Shown: in pieces, positions 43,095 through 53,862 of the stretch
How the letters are laid out: the number at the start of each line of letters is the position of its first letter
How positions within the stretch are numbered: position 1 is the stretch's first letter
Assembly: GCA_947561395.2 (NCBI GenBank)
Contig: OX387193.1
Span: forward strand, 4,898,001-4,962,000
Length of the DNA stretch: 64,000 nt
DNA from: Buxus sempervirens
Taxonomy: Eukaryota; Streptophyta; Magnoliopsida; Buxales; Buxaceae
Direction of reading: 5' to 3'
Position numbers and translations under genes: made by a program
Notes under the pieces: model-generated
Database searches by the model: none
The model's input: the letters and a program-made list of their open reading frames with translations, nothing else
Told to the model about the DNA's origin: nothing

Positions 43095-44139
43095 GGGGAA
43101 GAGAGGATATAGCATCCCTATTAATGGAAACTCCGAGAAATGCTGGACGGATTAACTACCGGTAACGTGGTTCGAAATTTTCGAGATCGAGCGTAGAATT
43201 TACAGAAGACGAATCGTGGAAGACATCTAGAAAAGTGCGGTAAACCATAAATGGAATAATTTTAGGCACTCCGATGTTATCGGCTGGTTGTAATTATAGA
43301 ATGTATTAATCCCTTGTTTGTCGATAAAACCAACGAAAATGCACAAATTAAGATTGTCTAACCATAGCCGGGCCAGGTTCGGAAAGCATGGACCGCTAGC
43401 TTGTATATTAAATTTCTTAGATGTTTCTTAAACTAAACAAATATAGGAGAAGTAAATATCTAAGATATTAATAGTGATAATACTAATAATAATGATAATA
43501 TTATACGATCCGAGAATAAGTAGCCATAGTTGTCAAATAGGAAAAAAAACTGAGGTTTGAAATCGTTTGCTTCTTCCTTCTGGAGCAGTCGATGCAGTTT
43601 GAATAGAAGCTGACATGCGCAGCATCTCACGATAAGAATTTTTTGGTATTGAAAAATGTGAACAAATTTTTCTTATTTAAAAATCTCAAAAATTGAAATG
43701 CTCCAAGTGGTTGCATTTCACTCAAACTACATAATCTGCTACGGGAGTAAGCGGCAGATGATTTCGTTTTAGGTAGCATCTTACTTCTCGACATGCATTA
43801 TAAATCAACCCTATTTCAGATGCTAGCTTTGAGACTCAAACAAAATCTTAACTAAGCTTCAAGGGCTAACTAACAACAATCATATGAGAATGTCCCTGAC
43901 TTCCATTTATTTAATAGTATTGATTAAGATAATTAAGATTTTCAAGTGTAATTTAAATAGTAATAAGAATTGTACGCTTTTGCAAATTTGTGACAATCAA
44001 GAAATAACATCAGGAGACTCAATTGAATTTGCGAGCTTCTCTTTCTAAAAATCATCCCACTTTGAAAAACATGTCTTGTTAGGCCTACTTTTCAAAGAGG
44101 ATCTACAAAGGGCAAATTTTTTTTGATAAATTGCATTTT
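43095..44139. other. Upstream region of polygalacturonase copy 1 (no gene)
   Basis: No gene is seen. The block is duplicated at 48854-49870. It includes TAATAATAATGATAATATTA simple sequence near 43480 and a diverged copy of the dispersed ATGCTCCAAGTGG repeat near 43690. Confidence 0.5.
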
Positions 44140-44294
44140 TCACGGAGGTACGAGTTGTGAAACTTCGTCCCTTAATTTATTCTAGAGATTCCTTGGGCAA
44201 ATTTTTTAAGAGTCCAATATATCTAGTGTTTCTTTCTGGCTAGAACAACTTAATAATCAACTCGTTTAGTCTCAGGAATCTGAGTCCTCATGTA

Positions 44295-44554
44295 CAGTGG
44301 CGGAACCATGTTATAGCTAAGGGGGCAATTAAAAAAAATATTTTTTATATGTTTTAATTAAAATTTATGTTTTGCTCCCTCTAAAATTTCTAGTTTGCTC
44401 CCTAACTCATTGAAATTTCTATATTTCATGAGAACCCCCTCTAAGATTTTTGGTTCCCCCCCCACCCCACTCATTGAAATTTCTATATTTCATGAGAAGT
44501 GTTAATTGAAAATTTTTTTTGCCCCCTCAGATTTGGAGTCCTGTTCCGCCACTG
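44295..44554. mobile_element. hAT-type MITE, 260 bp, with paralogous empty site
   Basis: The ends CAGTGGCGGAAC and GTTCCGCCACTG are perfect 12-bp inverted repeats. Flanks CTCATGTA (44287-44294) and CTCATGTG (44555-44562) are an 8-bp duplication with one mismatch. Unit 1 of the duplication has the uninterrupted sequence TCCTCATGTGGTTTC (38639-38653), which proves insertion after duplication. A related element in opposite orientation lies at 51113-51339. Confidence 0.9.
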
Positions 44555-44670
44555 CTCATGTGGTTTCAATATCCTGGGCACTCCGAGGTGCTTGACCCTT
44601 TAAATTATTTCTTTTATACTTTCTGGATCCACTTTATTCTGTGCTCTTTTCTGGTCACTGGCATGGTAGT

Positions 44671-44870
44671 TAAAGTTTGTGATGAATTCCTTTCTATTAT
44701 TCACAAGAGTGATTACAATTAAATACACTTTGGAGGTGATCAGTTTCCTTACTTCCAGTTATACAAGAGGAAACTGAATCAAGCTAAATAAGGAGAGGAC
44801 AGAATTACAATACAAGAATGGAATTATTGAATTATCCATAATTAGAAGATCCTAACGTTATGCTCTATCA
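44671..44870 (-). mobile_element. Solo LTR-like insertion, 200 bp
   Basis: Unit 1 reads GGCATGGTAGTAATTAG where unit 2 has 200 extra bases flanked by an exact 5-bp duplication GTAGT (44666-44670 and 44871-44875). On the minus strand it starts TGATAGAGCATAACG and ends CACAAACTTTA. A 5-bp target duplication with a TG start suggests a solo LTR of a small Copia-like or TRIM element; the 3' end is TA rather than CA, so class is inferred. Confidence 0.7.
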
Positions 44871-45012
44871 GTAGTAATTAGTCTGAATGGTAATTGATTT
44901 AATCCTCCCGACTTATTTATCTGTGATCTTTTTATCCCGAGCTATGCCTTGTAACTATATGAAACAGTTGAAGTCACCTAAATTTTATTCAGGTATATCC
45001 TCAAAGCCAAGT

Positions 45013-45180
45013 TACCATCAGTTGGTGTGATGGTATAAGTCTCTGGCTGCTAGCATGAGAATGATGGATTGGAATCTGAGCACAGCCACTTTCAATAAAA
45101 CTACCAAAATCTGTTTCCAATTTGGCCCTCCTGGGAACCTGCTTCAGCAAGATCTACACTGGGTTATGATCTTTTTTTCC
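45013..45180 (+). mobile_element. tRNA-like SINE, duplicated copy
   Basis: This is the tandem-duplicated counterpart of the SINE at 38892-39065, with a few substitutions and a short deletion around ACCAAAATCTG. It shares the 3' end CACTGGGTTATGATCTTTTT. Confidence 0.6.
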
Positions 45181-45541
45181 TACCTTAGAGCCTACTGTAG
45201 GATTGTAATAACAATTATCTAAGGTAGCTGTAGCTATATGTTGCTTGCCCAGGAAAATGGAAAAAGAAAAGAAATTAATTGGAAAGGTGTTTAGACTGCG
45301 ATCATTAAGGGAAAATTATGTTCAAATTGTAGTCTCTCTTTATCTTTAACGAGTAGTGATCTTTAATATTTCAAGGACCGAATGTTCTTTAATGCCAGTA
45401 TAATTTTTTTATAGAAATAAAAATAATTGGACTGGCTTTTGTTGCTTTTGAGATATGATGGGAAAAAAACTGTAGATGTTCAACATGGGTTGATTTTTGA
45501 GTATGACATGCCAAGCAATTTTTTCCTCTTTTCTTTTGAAG

Positions 45542-45630
45542 CTACCAGGTTCACCTGATGACTCCAGCCTTGGGTTTCTCCGAAGTGATAATGCTAGAAG
45601 ATATGTTAGACAGCTTCCACAGCTCATTAA
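45542..45630 (+). pseudogene. MAPK (MPK4-type) 3' pseudogene fragment
   Basis: The fragment 45542-45622 corresponds to the first 81 bases of MAPK exon 5 ([18 protein letters not shown] is still readable). It is joined directly to CTCATTAAG, the last bases and stop of exon 6. Compared with the functional gene, 39564-39934 (371 bases: rest of exon 5, intron 5 and most of exon 6) is missing, with CAG at both deletion ends. There is one replacement already (LLG to LPG). Exons 1-4 were never copied, so no kinase can be made. Confidence 0.93.
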
Positions 45631-46403
45631 GAAGATGTAATATATTTTGCATATGCTGTAGAAGGATATTGGGATTATCAGTTTCCTGGGATACATCATG
45701 ATGACGATCATGATCCTTCCAAGAAGGAAAGAGATTGCAAACATGTTGGGAGTGATTTCATTCAACTTCTATTGACCATACACTGAAGCCTGCAATGTTT
45801 TAAACCTTGTCGGTACAGGTCTTCCTTCCCCATAATACTGTGGTTGTACTGGGAGATAAAATTTGGAGCAGAGCTTATGTAAAGTTGTAAGACTGATAAC
45901 CTCAGTTGCCGATTACCAAAAAAAACAAAAAGATAACCTCAGTTGCCAAATAAAAATGTGTGAATCTGAAAACCATCAAATCTAATTTCGTTTTTCCACC
46001 AGGGTCTTGTACATTATGCTTTATTATTGTTTGTTAATACAATAAGCTTTCATGGAACATTTGCTATCTAGGGCTTGCATGTCATGGTTTCTTATTCTTG
46101 TTTGCCAGGACAATAATCCTTAATGGAGCAAAATTATTGAGTCTAATGGTTGCTTGGTAGTACATCTCAACCATGTAAGCTGGCATCTACTGGTTGCCTG
46201 AAACTCTTTAATGCCTGAGCTGGGGGTTTCTGTCTTTTTGCTGAAACATCTTGGATATTCTCACCATACCGGGTTGAAAAATACGTCATCGACCAATTTG
46301 TAAATAAACGATTCAAAGATGGTATGAATGATACAAAGCTTCCTTCTCAGGAGCCCAGGAAAAGTTAAATAAATAAAGAATTGTTTCCTATATAGACACA
46401 GTC

Positions 46404-48392
46404 TCAGGCTTTGGTGCCTTTGTAAGAGCACATTTGCTGTTTCACATCCTCAATTGGTAGTTTATCAGTGGGGAAGGGGCAACTCTTACTGTTTCCCTTT
46501 CCTTGATCAGCAAACAACGAGCAGGGCTGAGGAGTCACATTGCTTGAAATTCCTTGAATATCAGAACAGTTCCACTGCACCTTCTTCGGAACTGGGGACA
46601 ACTGAATTTTCACATTAGACATGCAGAATCCAGTGAAAGGGTCATTCTGAATCCCAGTGAATTTTCCAGAAATGTTGACATTTTCCGCAACCACGTCACT
46701 GAAACTAACATCTTTGACGATCGGTAGTGCCTTTCGATCATACCCTTCATTTGGGTGAGAACTGTAATCGCCTGACACCCGGAACACATACTTCATTGTC
46801 TTCAACGTCATGTTTCTTGCATAGATATTCTTAATATAAGCACCTCTTCCAACTGCTGTTTTGATTCTCACTACTGCCTCTGAATTGAGTGCAGTAATGT
46901 CTTCAATCCTGACATTCTGGATCCCGCCGGACATCTCACTTCCGAGAGCGATGACAGCGCTAAATGGTGAAATGCAGCTGAACCTTCTGATAACCACATT
47001 TTGTGTTGGCATCCCCACAGCAATTCCATACTGATCCCACCCACTTTTTATTGCAATGCAGTCATCTCCAGAGACTACATAGCAGTCCTCAATTCGAACG
47101 TTTGTGCAGGAATCTGCAATGATTCAAACTTCCTTTATTAAACACTACTTATATCACCTACATTCAAAACCTGATTGAAGGTTTTTTCAGTTCATGAACC
47201 TGGATCGATCCCGTCAGTATTTGGTGAATCAATAGGTGCTAGGATGGTGACCCCTTGGACCAGGATATTGCTGCATTCATGAAAATTTGAAAGATATGAT
47301 TTATGACATATTTGAATGGAAAACGGATTCATCGTATTGTTGACCTCAACTAATGAGAATGAGTAATTTTTGTTGTTTGTTCTTGTTTAGGTGATTTTCT
47401 ATTCTTAGCTATTCAATGGTTGAAGGGTACTTGATCAAAACGAATGGCTAAGGACAAGCTATTATCATGTAATTTGGTACTCTTGCACTGGACCAAGGAT
47501 TGGATCATCAAACCTGCTGTAAATGGGATGGACATTCCAAGATGGAGAGTTAACCAAGGTGACATTTGATATCTGAATCTGATCAGAATACATGATTTCA
47601 ATCAGGTATGGCCGGGTGTAACCAAGCTGCTCCTTCCTGAACTTCTCCCACCAGAAGGTACCCTGGCCGTCGATTGTGCCGTTGGCACCTGAAATCCATA
47701 TGGGGTCATCACACATGATCAGGAAAGATCCCTCAATTTCAAAATACCTCTTTAAAGTAGCAAATTTAATGGAGTTTCAACAGCAATACCTGTAATGACC
47801 ACATCTGTGAGGTTTGTTCCAAAAACAAGGCTGCACCATCTTCCAGCAGGTGCATCTCTTCCTCTTCCATAGGAAGGCAGTACAGGAATTTGAGGATATT
47901 CCTTCTCATCCTATCCAGAAGACCATGTAAACATAGTCAGAACACACAAACAATTAAATGTTGAAATGTCCCTAAACATCACATTTAAGAGTTTTTTGCA
48001 GTTAGACCTGGGACCCAAGTACAACAGCATCCTTCTGGAGGTAAAGAGTGAAATGGCTTGTAAGGTTGAAGCTACCGGTGAGCCATTTTCCTGGTGGCAC
48101 AACAAGCTGAGCACCGCCGTCCGAAGCAAACCTACTGAGATGCATAACTGCAGCATTAAAGGCCTTGGTGTTTGATGTCTTTCCATCTCCAACTGCTCCA
48201 AAATCTGTCAATAATGCACTGTGTTTCCGGCAGTTCATTGCAGGGTAATCAAAGGGTTCCACAGCCTTTGCATGTTTACTACAATCTGCTCCTTTGAACA
48301 GCAATCCCAGTAAAACCATGACTGGGATTATCTGAGTAACCTGTTCAAGATTACATGAAGAGTTAAAAGATAATCATAGAAAGGGAGAGAGC

Positions 48393-48432
<40 letters not shown>

Positions 48433-48788
48433 GTGGTTATTCTTTTAGTTTTCTTCATCTGTGTGACTAAGAACTCATATTTGTGATTTATGGGATAATT
48501 AAAAGAAAAATCCAAAAATGCATAAACTATACTTCCTAGGTAGAGGGAAAGCAATAATTAATGCCTTTTATGATTAAATTAATCATAACTCATAAGACGA
48601 CTTCTATATATAAACAGGAACCAGAGATCAAAACCCAGAAACAGGCACCCTGTTGCATGAACCAAAAAAAAAAAAAAAAAAAGCAACAACAACAGCAGGA
48701 CACATGGGAGAAAACAAACAAAAAATGGAAAAAAACACCAAAAGGAAGGAATTACTCGAAATTTTCTGGGATTTATGGAGGACCCCAT
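46404..48788 (-). CDS. GH28 polygalacturonase-like protein, copy 2
   Basis: Minus-strand exons: 48788-48756, 48340-48008, 47910-47790, 47688-47514, 47270-47200, 47113-46404; 1443 bases, 480 aa, all splice sites preserved. The last 204 residues are identical to copy 1. Differences concentrate at the 5' end: exon 1 encodes MGSSINPRKFR against MASSLNHRKIQ, the next exon begins VTQIIPV against VNQIIPV, and DAVVLG replaces DAVILG. The first intron is longer (415 against 286 bases) and holds a GA microsatellite. The GH28 motifs and the replaced GHG motif are as in copy 1. The conserved TATA box suggests it is expressed, but dosage or expression divergence cannot be seen from sequence. Confidence 0.93.
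48389..48429. repeat. GA microsatellite in intron 1 of polygalacturonase copy 2
   Basis: A run of GAGAGA dinucleotides, absent at this length from copy 1, so it expanded after the duplication. A 20-base A run at about 48663-48682 in the same intron is likewise specific to copy 2. Confidence 0.9.
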
Positions 48789-48846
48789 TGTCTGATGTGA
48801 AGAAGAATTAAATTTGTTATGGATTTGTCTTGCAAAGACAAGAGTA

Positions 48847-48853
48847 ATTTATA
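48847..48853 (-). promoter_or_regulatory. TATA box of polygalacturonase copy 2
   Basis: Minus-strand CCCCTATAAATTACTC, 59 bases before the ATG, at the same place as in copy 1. Confidence 0.7.
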
Positions 48854-49870
48854 GGGGAAGAGAGGAGATTGCATCCCTTTTATTGGAAACTCCGAGAATG
48901 CTGGACGGATTAACTACCATTCGCGTGGCTTGAAATTTTCGAGATCGAGCGTAGAATTTACAGAAGACGAATCGTGGAAGAAAACTAAAGAAGTGCGTGA
49001 TAAACCATAAATGGAATAATTTTAGGTATTCCGATGTTATCGGCTAGTTGTAAATATAGAATGTATTAATGCACAAATTAAGATGGTCTAACCATAACCG
49101 GGCCTGGTTCATAAAGCATGGACCGCTAGCTTGTATATTAAATTTCTTGGATGTTTCTTAAACTAAACACAAAATCATAAAAACAAATATAGGAGAAGTA
49201 AATATCTAACATATTAATAGTGATAATACTAATAATAATGATAATATTATACGATCCTAGAATAAGTAGCCATAGTTGTCAAATAGCAAAAAAAATGAGG
49301 TTTGAAATTGTTGGCTGCTTCCTTCCAGAGTAGCCGATGCAGTTTGAATAGAAGCTGCCATGTGGAGCATCTCACGATAAGATGTTTTTGGTATTGAAAA
49401 AGGTGAAAAAAAAAGTTCTTATTTAAAAAACTCCAGACTAAAATGCTCCAAATGATAGTATTTCACTCAAACTATATAATCTGCTGCAGGAGTAAGCGGC
49501 AGATGATTTTGTTTTAGGTACATGCAGTATAAATCAACCCTATTTCAGATGCTAGCTTTGAGACTCAAACAAAATCTTAACTAAGCTTCAAGGGCTAACT
49601 TACAACAATCATATGAGAATGTCCCCGACTTCCATTTATATAATAGTATAGATTAAGATAATTAAAATTTTCAAGTGTAATTTAAATAGAAATAAGAATT
49701 GTACCCTTTTGCAAATTTGTGACAATCAAGAAACAACCTGAGGAGAATCAATTGAACTTGGGAGCTTCTCTTTCTAAAAATCATCCCACTTTGAAAAACA
49801 TGTCTTGTTAAGCCTACTTTTCAAAGAGTATCTACTAAGGGCCAATTTTTTTGATAAAAAGCATTTTTCA

Positions 49871-51104
49871 GAAATCGAACCGGTTCATGAGAACCACAGA
49901 GGTTGATAGACAATCAACCATTGAAAGAAATCGGTTCAAAAACTGAACCAACTATTCGAACCGATCTAGACCAAAGATGTTAATGTTTATGTTTGTGCCT
50001 CTCTCTCTCTCTACAAAGACTAAATCCGTCCAAGGACTTTATGAGATCGCCGAGACCATTATATCTTTAGAAAATTTTTAAAAATAGTTTCAGCCGCCTA
50101 GAAGAAAAGGGACTGATAGGGATTCTGGTTGACAGTCAACGTCCGTGTCTTCCAAAATTGGTGGCCGAAGGTGGTGGAGCTTGGCCCAATCTAAAGATAG
50201 GAGCAATCCTCATCCCTTCCATCTCCTGTTATACGCTCAAATTTTGACCGACCATCGGCAGGGAAACGGAGAAAAACTCAAATTTTCAGGGTGAGAGTTA
50301 TGCCACGTAAACAGAACACGTGGTAAAATCTAGCTTTCTTTTCTTTATATGGTCAACCCCAAACACATCTATATATAGAAAGTAGGCATTAGGAGATCCT
50401 GCCAAAAAATACCAGAGTTAGAATGCCTTGTTATAAGATATTATTGTAGAGGCAAATTGATTTTTTCACCTTCGACTTTTCACAAAATACCCCTTTTATT
50501 TCTTAAACCCCACTATATCCCATGCATTTAAAAGCAGTTTATTTGCTTTTCAAAGCAAAAAACACAAACTTTTTCTTTTGGTTATAACTTGAGTTACTTT
50601 GTTATGTTTCAAAATCAGGAAATTCAAATTTTTTTTTTTTACTTATTTTCAAAAGCAAAACTCAAAGTGTTATTTATTAGAGTTCATGATATTCCCAAAC
50701 CAATATTTTTCTCTTTATAATCCTTAGCCCCTATTACCACAAGCCATCCGCTTAAAATGATTTCAAATAATATGATAAAGGTCTACTAAACTGATTTTCA
50801 GCTTGAAAAATGAAAAAAAATCATAAAAAATTCATATTCTACTTCTAAATATGTCCTCCATATGTGCCTTGTTCAGGGTGGTTTTAGGGTTTGCCGAAAC
50901 CTACCTCATACTTGTGTCTCCTGCGGTCATTATCTAATTTTTACTAAAAGTTTAGTATGTTTTTACCAAAAAAAAAAAAAACAACTCCATCGTGGTGCAC
51001 TTGGCAAAGATGAGACCTGAAAGATCAAAACTTTGAGCCCCTTTAACAGATGGCAAATATCATGAGATACCAAACTGCAGCATCTGAATTCATCAGATTC
51101 CGGT
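49871..51104. other. Intergenic region
   Basis: Nothing genic is seen. Around 49880-49970 a GAACCGGTTC / TCGAACCGAT cluster suggests a decayed repeat; the remainder is AT-rich. Confidence 0.4.
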
Positions 51105-51112
51105 ACTTGCAT

Positions 51113-51339
51113 CGAGTGGTGGAACCATGACTCTATATCTTTGGAGGCAAAATAAAAATTTCAATTAACACTTTTTATGAAATATAGAAATTTCAATAAG
51201 TTAGGAGGAACAAACTAGAAATTTCAAAGAGGACAAAATATAAATTTCAATTTAAACATATAGAAAAAAAAATTTCATTAAAAAAAAAAAGTTCACGAGG
51301 GCCAATTGCCCCCACTGGACATAAGGTGGTTCTGCCACT
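51113..51339. mobile_element. hAT-type MITE, 227 bp, inverted relative of 44295 element
   Basis: The termini AGTGGTGGAACCA and (inverted) AGTGGCAGAACCA flank a body that matches the 44295-44554 element in reverse (AATATAGAAATTTCAAT, TTTCAATTAACAC). An exact 8-bp duplication ACTTGCAT lies at 51105-51112 and 51340-51347. Confidence 0.85.
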
Positions 51340-51776
51340 ACTTGCATGTGTGGACCTTGAAGTAGAACATACATATTTCATGAATTGACCATTCCTCCCT
51401 TGTAATCTTCCTTTCTGCACTAATAGACACGTACATGCATTTGTTTGTATGTAGACATGTTTATGATCTTCATTAAAATGGCTGGGATGGATTCATGGTT
51501 GACAGAGTGTTTCGTTGCCAAAAGGAACAGTTGAAAATTTGTCCTTGTAGAAATAGGGAAAATATGGTAAATATCAACATCAAGTGGGCTGATTGCAATT
51601 GCTGACAAAAAGGCATATACCCAAGGGCTAAGGCCGGTAAATATAAGAATAAACACATGTATGGGAGATTAATGTTTCAGAGTTTTAAAATAAAAAAGGA
51701 TATAAGTAGTGGTACTTGTACTTTTCTTAATAGTAATTTCTATAATTTTAACATATATTTTAAGAAGTTAAAACTT

Positions 51777-52086
51777 AGAAATTGGTTTTTAGTGATACTT
51801 GTTCACTCACCAAACTCTTGGTAATTGAGAATTAGTATTATTTTTTAAAAATAATCAAAAATTAAGGCCATTTTAGTATACACATAAGACTTCTTCCAAA
51901 AATACCCTGAGAACACTTAACCTAAACACGATAACAAACAAATTTTTTTAAAGGATATTTTTGGAAATATTCTTTCAACATTAAAATGACATTGATTTAT
52001 AATTATTTTAAACGTTATCACTAATTTTCAATTATCAAGAATTTCGTTACTGAATCAATATCATTTTTAGAAAGCATCACTAAAAG
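51777..52086. repeat. AT-rich foldback repeat, copy 3
   Basis: The left arm GAAATTGGTTTTTAGTGATAC, the words TTGGTAATTGAGAATTAG, CTTCCAAAAATACCCT, and the inverted right arm AAAGCATCACTAAAA match the family at 31673 and 57721. Its right end abuts the 52114 foldback element; borders are approximate. Confidence 0.6.
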
Positions 52087-52113
52087 AGAAGAGACTGATA
52101 AGCAGCCAAGAAA

Positions 52114-52305
52114 GGATTCAAATCACCTGCTGGGCGCCCAGCACTGCTGGGTGCCCAGCAGCCAATGAGAATCCCCCAAGGGGCTTTTGTGTCAGGGCAG
52201 CCCTGACACAAAAGCCAAATTTTCAAATGGGGCCCATCCTTGGGGGATTTTCATTGGCTGCTGGGCACCCAGCAGTGCTGGGCGCCCAGCAGGTGATTTG
52301 AATCC
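52114..52305. mobile_element. Near-palindromic 192-bp foldback MITE
   Basis: The arms 52114-52181 and 52238-52305 are inverted repeats with one mismatch seen, starting GGATTCAAATCACCTGC and containing the internal palindromes CTGGGCGCCCAG and TGGGTGCCCA. The loop itself holds a perfect inner hairpin, GCTTTTGTGTCAGGG...CCCTGACACAAAAGC (52183-52215). An exact 9-bp target duplication GCCAAGAAA lies at 52105-52113 and 52306-52314. The 9-bp size points to the Mutator superfamily. The ORFs on both strands over it are products of the symmetry. Confidence 0.88.
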
Positions 52306-52314
52306 GCCAAGAAA

Positions 52315-53460
52315 AGCCCAAAAATGTGCAAGAGTGGTAGGGACGCGTGGCATCCACTTGTGCTGCCGCGTTCACTGGTACTCCGCAAATTCTTGCGCAT
52401 TCCTCACCTCTCATTCTGCATATCTCCTTCTGACATCTGTCGTTCCACCACCGCGAATATGTTATTTCACGATGTCATCCTTAACCCTCATACTCATCTA
52501 AATCACCAAAATGCCATTTACAATAAAAGCAACCGCAATATTAAAAATAGGTGTTGAAACCGAAATTACATTCACATGTAATCACTAATTTAAAGGCAAC
52601 AATTTTATATATGAACTTTTAGTCTACCAACCTTGTAATTTGTGTCAAAATCATTTGCAACAAGCTAAGTTTTTTTACATCTAATTTCTTTTTATGAATA
52701 TTTACGGTTTACCCCCTTCAAGTTTTAGAAAGTCCCACTTTCATCCGATCCTTGAGGTTTTTTGAAATACTAGTTTATCATATTTAAGGTTTGTTGTGTA
52801 TAACAGTTTCCCCTCCCTAGAAGTTTGACCATTAAAACTTTAACAGTATTAATGAAGTAACAACACATAAAACATATATTAATAATTTTACCCCTCTTTA
52901 TTTAAAATTAAATACCAAATTACGCTTTAGTGGGTTGGTTCAATGTTTACAAACATTTGTTCAAATGAAAAGAATTAGACTCGGTTCATATTTGATCTAA
53001 GGGTATTTTTAGTACTTAGGGCCTAAATAAGCTTTTTTACTTTTATTATATAAAAAAAAAGAAAAAATTTTGTCAGCTAATGTTTTCTTAGTTATGATTA
53101 AAAGGAGTGGATTATTAAACATAAAAAATCTTAAGATAATAAACTGATATTTTAGAAACCTAACGGAGAAGGTGGGATTGTTGGAAACTAAACTATAAAT
53201 ATCCCATCTTTCAACATAAAATTTTAGAAATATCAAAAAATATCTGATGAATCAACATGACTAAACCATAAGTATCCCATCTTTCAACATGAATTTTTAG
53301 AAATATCCAAAAATATCTGATGAATCAACATGAAAAAAGTTGACTATTATAGTCAACATGAAAAGGTATCTCTTGTTTTAATGGTAAAAGTTAAAGGATT
53401 TTATTGACTCTCTATTATAATTATAATGGTAAGTTACTAAACTCAAACATGGTAAAAGTT
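52315..53460. other. Intergenic region with a 72-bp tandem duplication
   Basis: No gene is seen. Two tandem copies of a unit beginning ATAARTATCCCATCTTTCAAC occur at about 53195-53266 and 53267-53335. Otherwise the sequence is AT-rich, with a decayed repeat around 52690-52850. Confidence 0.5.
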
Positions 53461-53629
53461 GACTTGAAATCTGCTGGAGTTTTTGGTTGGAAGATCTGCT
53501 GGTCTAACGGTGAATGGTGTGTCCACATAGGTGCATGAAACCTATGTGTACACACCCTTTACTGTTGGACCAGCATATGTTCTAGTGTGAGGACCAGCAA
53601 ATATGGCCTCGACCGGCAGATATGGCCTC
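53461..53629. mobile_element. Foldback MITE family M, copy A (reverse), 169 bp
   Basis: It starts GACTTGAAATCTGCTGGAG and ends with the inverse of GAGGCCATATCTGCC. The core arms are TGGAAGATCTGCTGGTC and its inverse. An exact 9-bp duplication GTAAAAGTT borders it (53452-53460, 53630-53638). It has an extra internal repeat (ATATGGCCTCG twice) compared with the two 151-bp copies. It lies about 230 bases before the carotene hydroxylase start codon, in its probable promoter. Confidence 0.82.
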
Positions 53630-53824
53630 GTAAAAGTTAAGGGCATTTCGGTGATTTAATATGCAAGATAATGGCAAATGCGCAGGGGGTCTTGGCTCAA
53701 AATTGGGCACAGCGCAACTCGTGCTGTATTTACCTTCATGCAGTCCAATCCCAATCTCTAATACTTTCTTTCCGAAAGCAAAGCTCTCTCTCTCTCTCTC
53801 TCTCCCCTCCCTCTCTCTCTCTTT

Positions 53825-53830
53825 CACGTG
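53825..53830 (+). promoter_or_regulatory. G-box CACGTG in carotene hydroxylase leader
   Basis: CACGTGGG lies 33 bases before the start codon, right after a CT-rich run (53784-53822). G-boxes bind bZIP/bHLH factors including PIFs, which control carotenoid genes in Arabidopsis; whether this one acts is inference, as it is probably within the transcript leader. Confidence 0.35.
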
Positions 53831-53862
53831 GGTCGAAGTTCGTTGAACTTGACAGAGAATCC

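Larger units (their letters stand above)
44140..49870. repeat. Tandem duplication, unit 2 (about 5.73 kb)
   Basis: This is the second direct copy of 38495-44139. Relative to unit 1 it carries a 260-bp MITE (44295-44554) and a 200-bp LTR-like insertion (44671-44870), and lacks 371 bp of MAPK exon 5 to exon 6 sequence. It carries the second polygalacturonase gene. It ends at TTTTTCA, after which the sequence is unrelated to unit 1. Confidence 0.95.

Noticed and set aside
48561..48800. 79-aa lysine/glutamine-rich ORF opposite polygalacturonase copy 2 exon 1
   Set aside because: It is generated by a poly-A run and neighbouring simple sequence in the intron.
52187..52501. ORFs on both strands over the 52114 foldback element
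   Set aside because: They arise from the palindromic, GC-rich arms; neither strand shows a domain or plausible gene structure.
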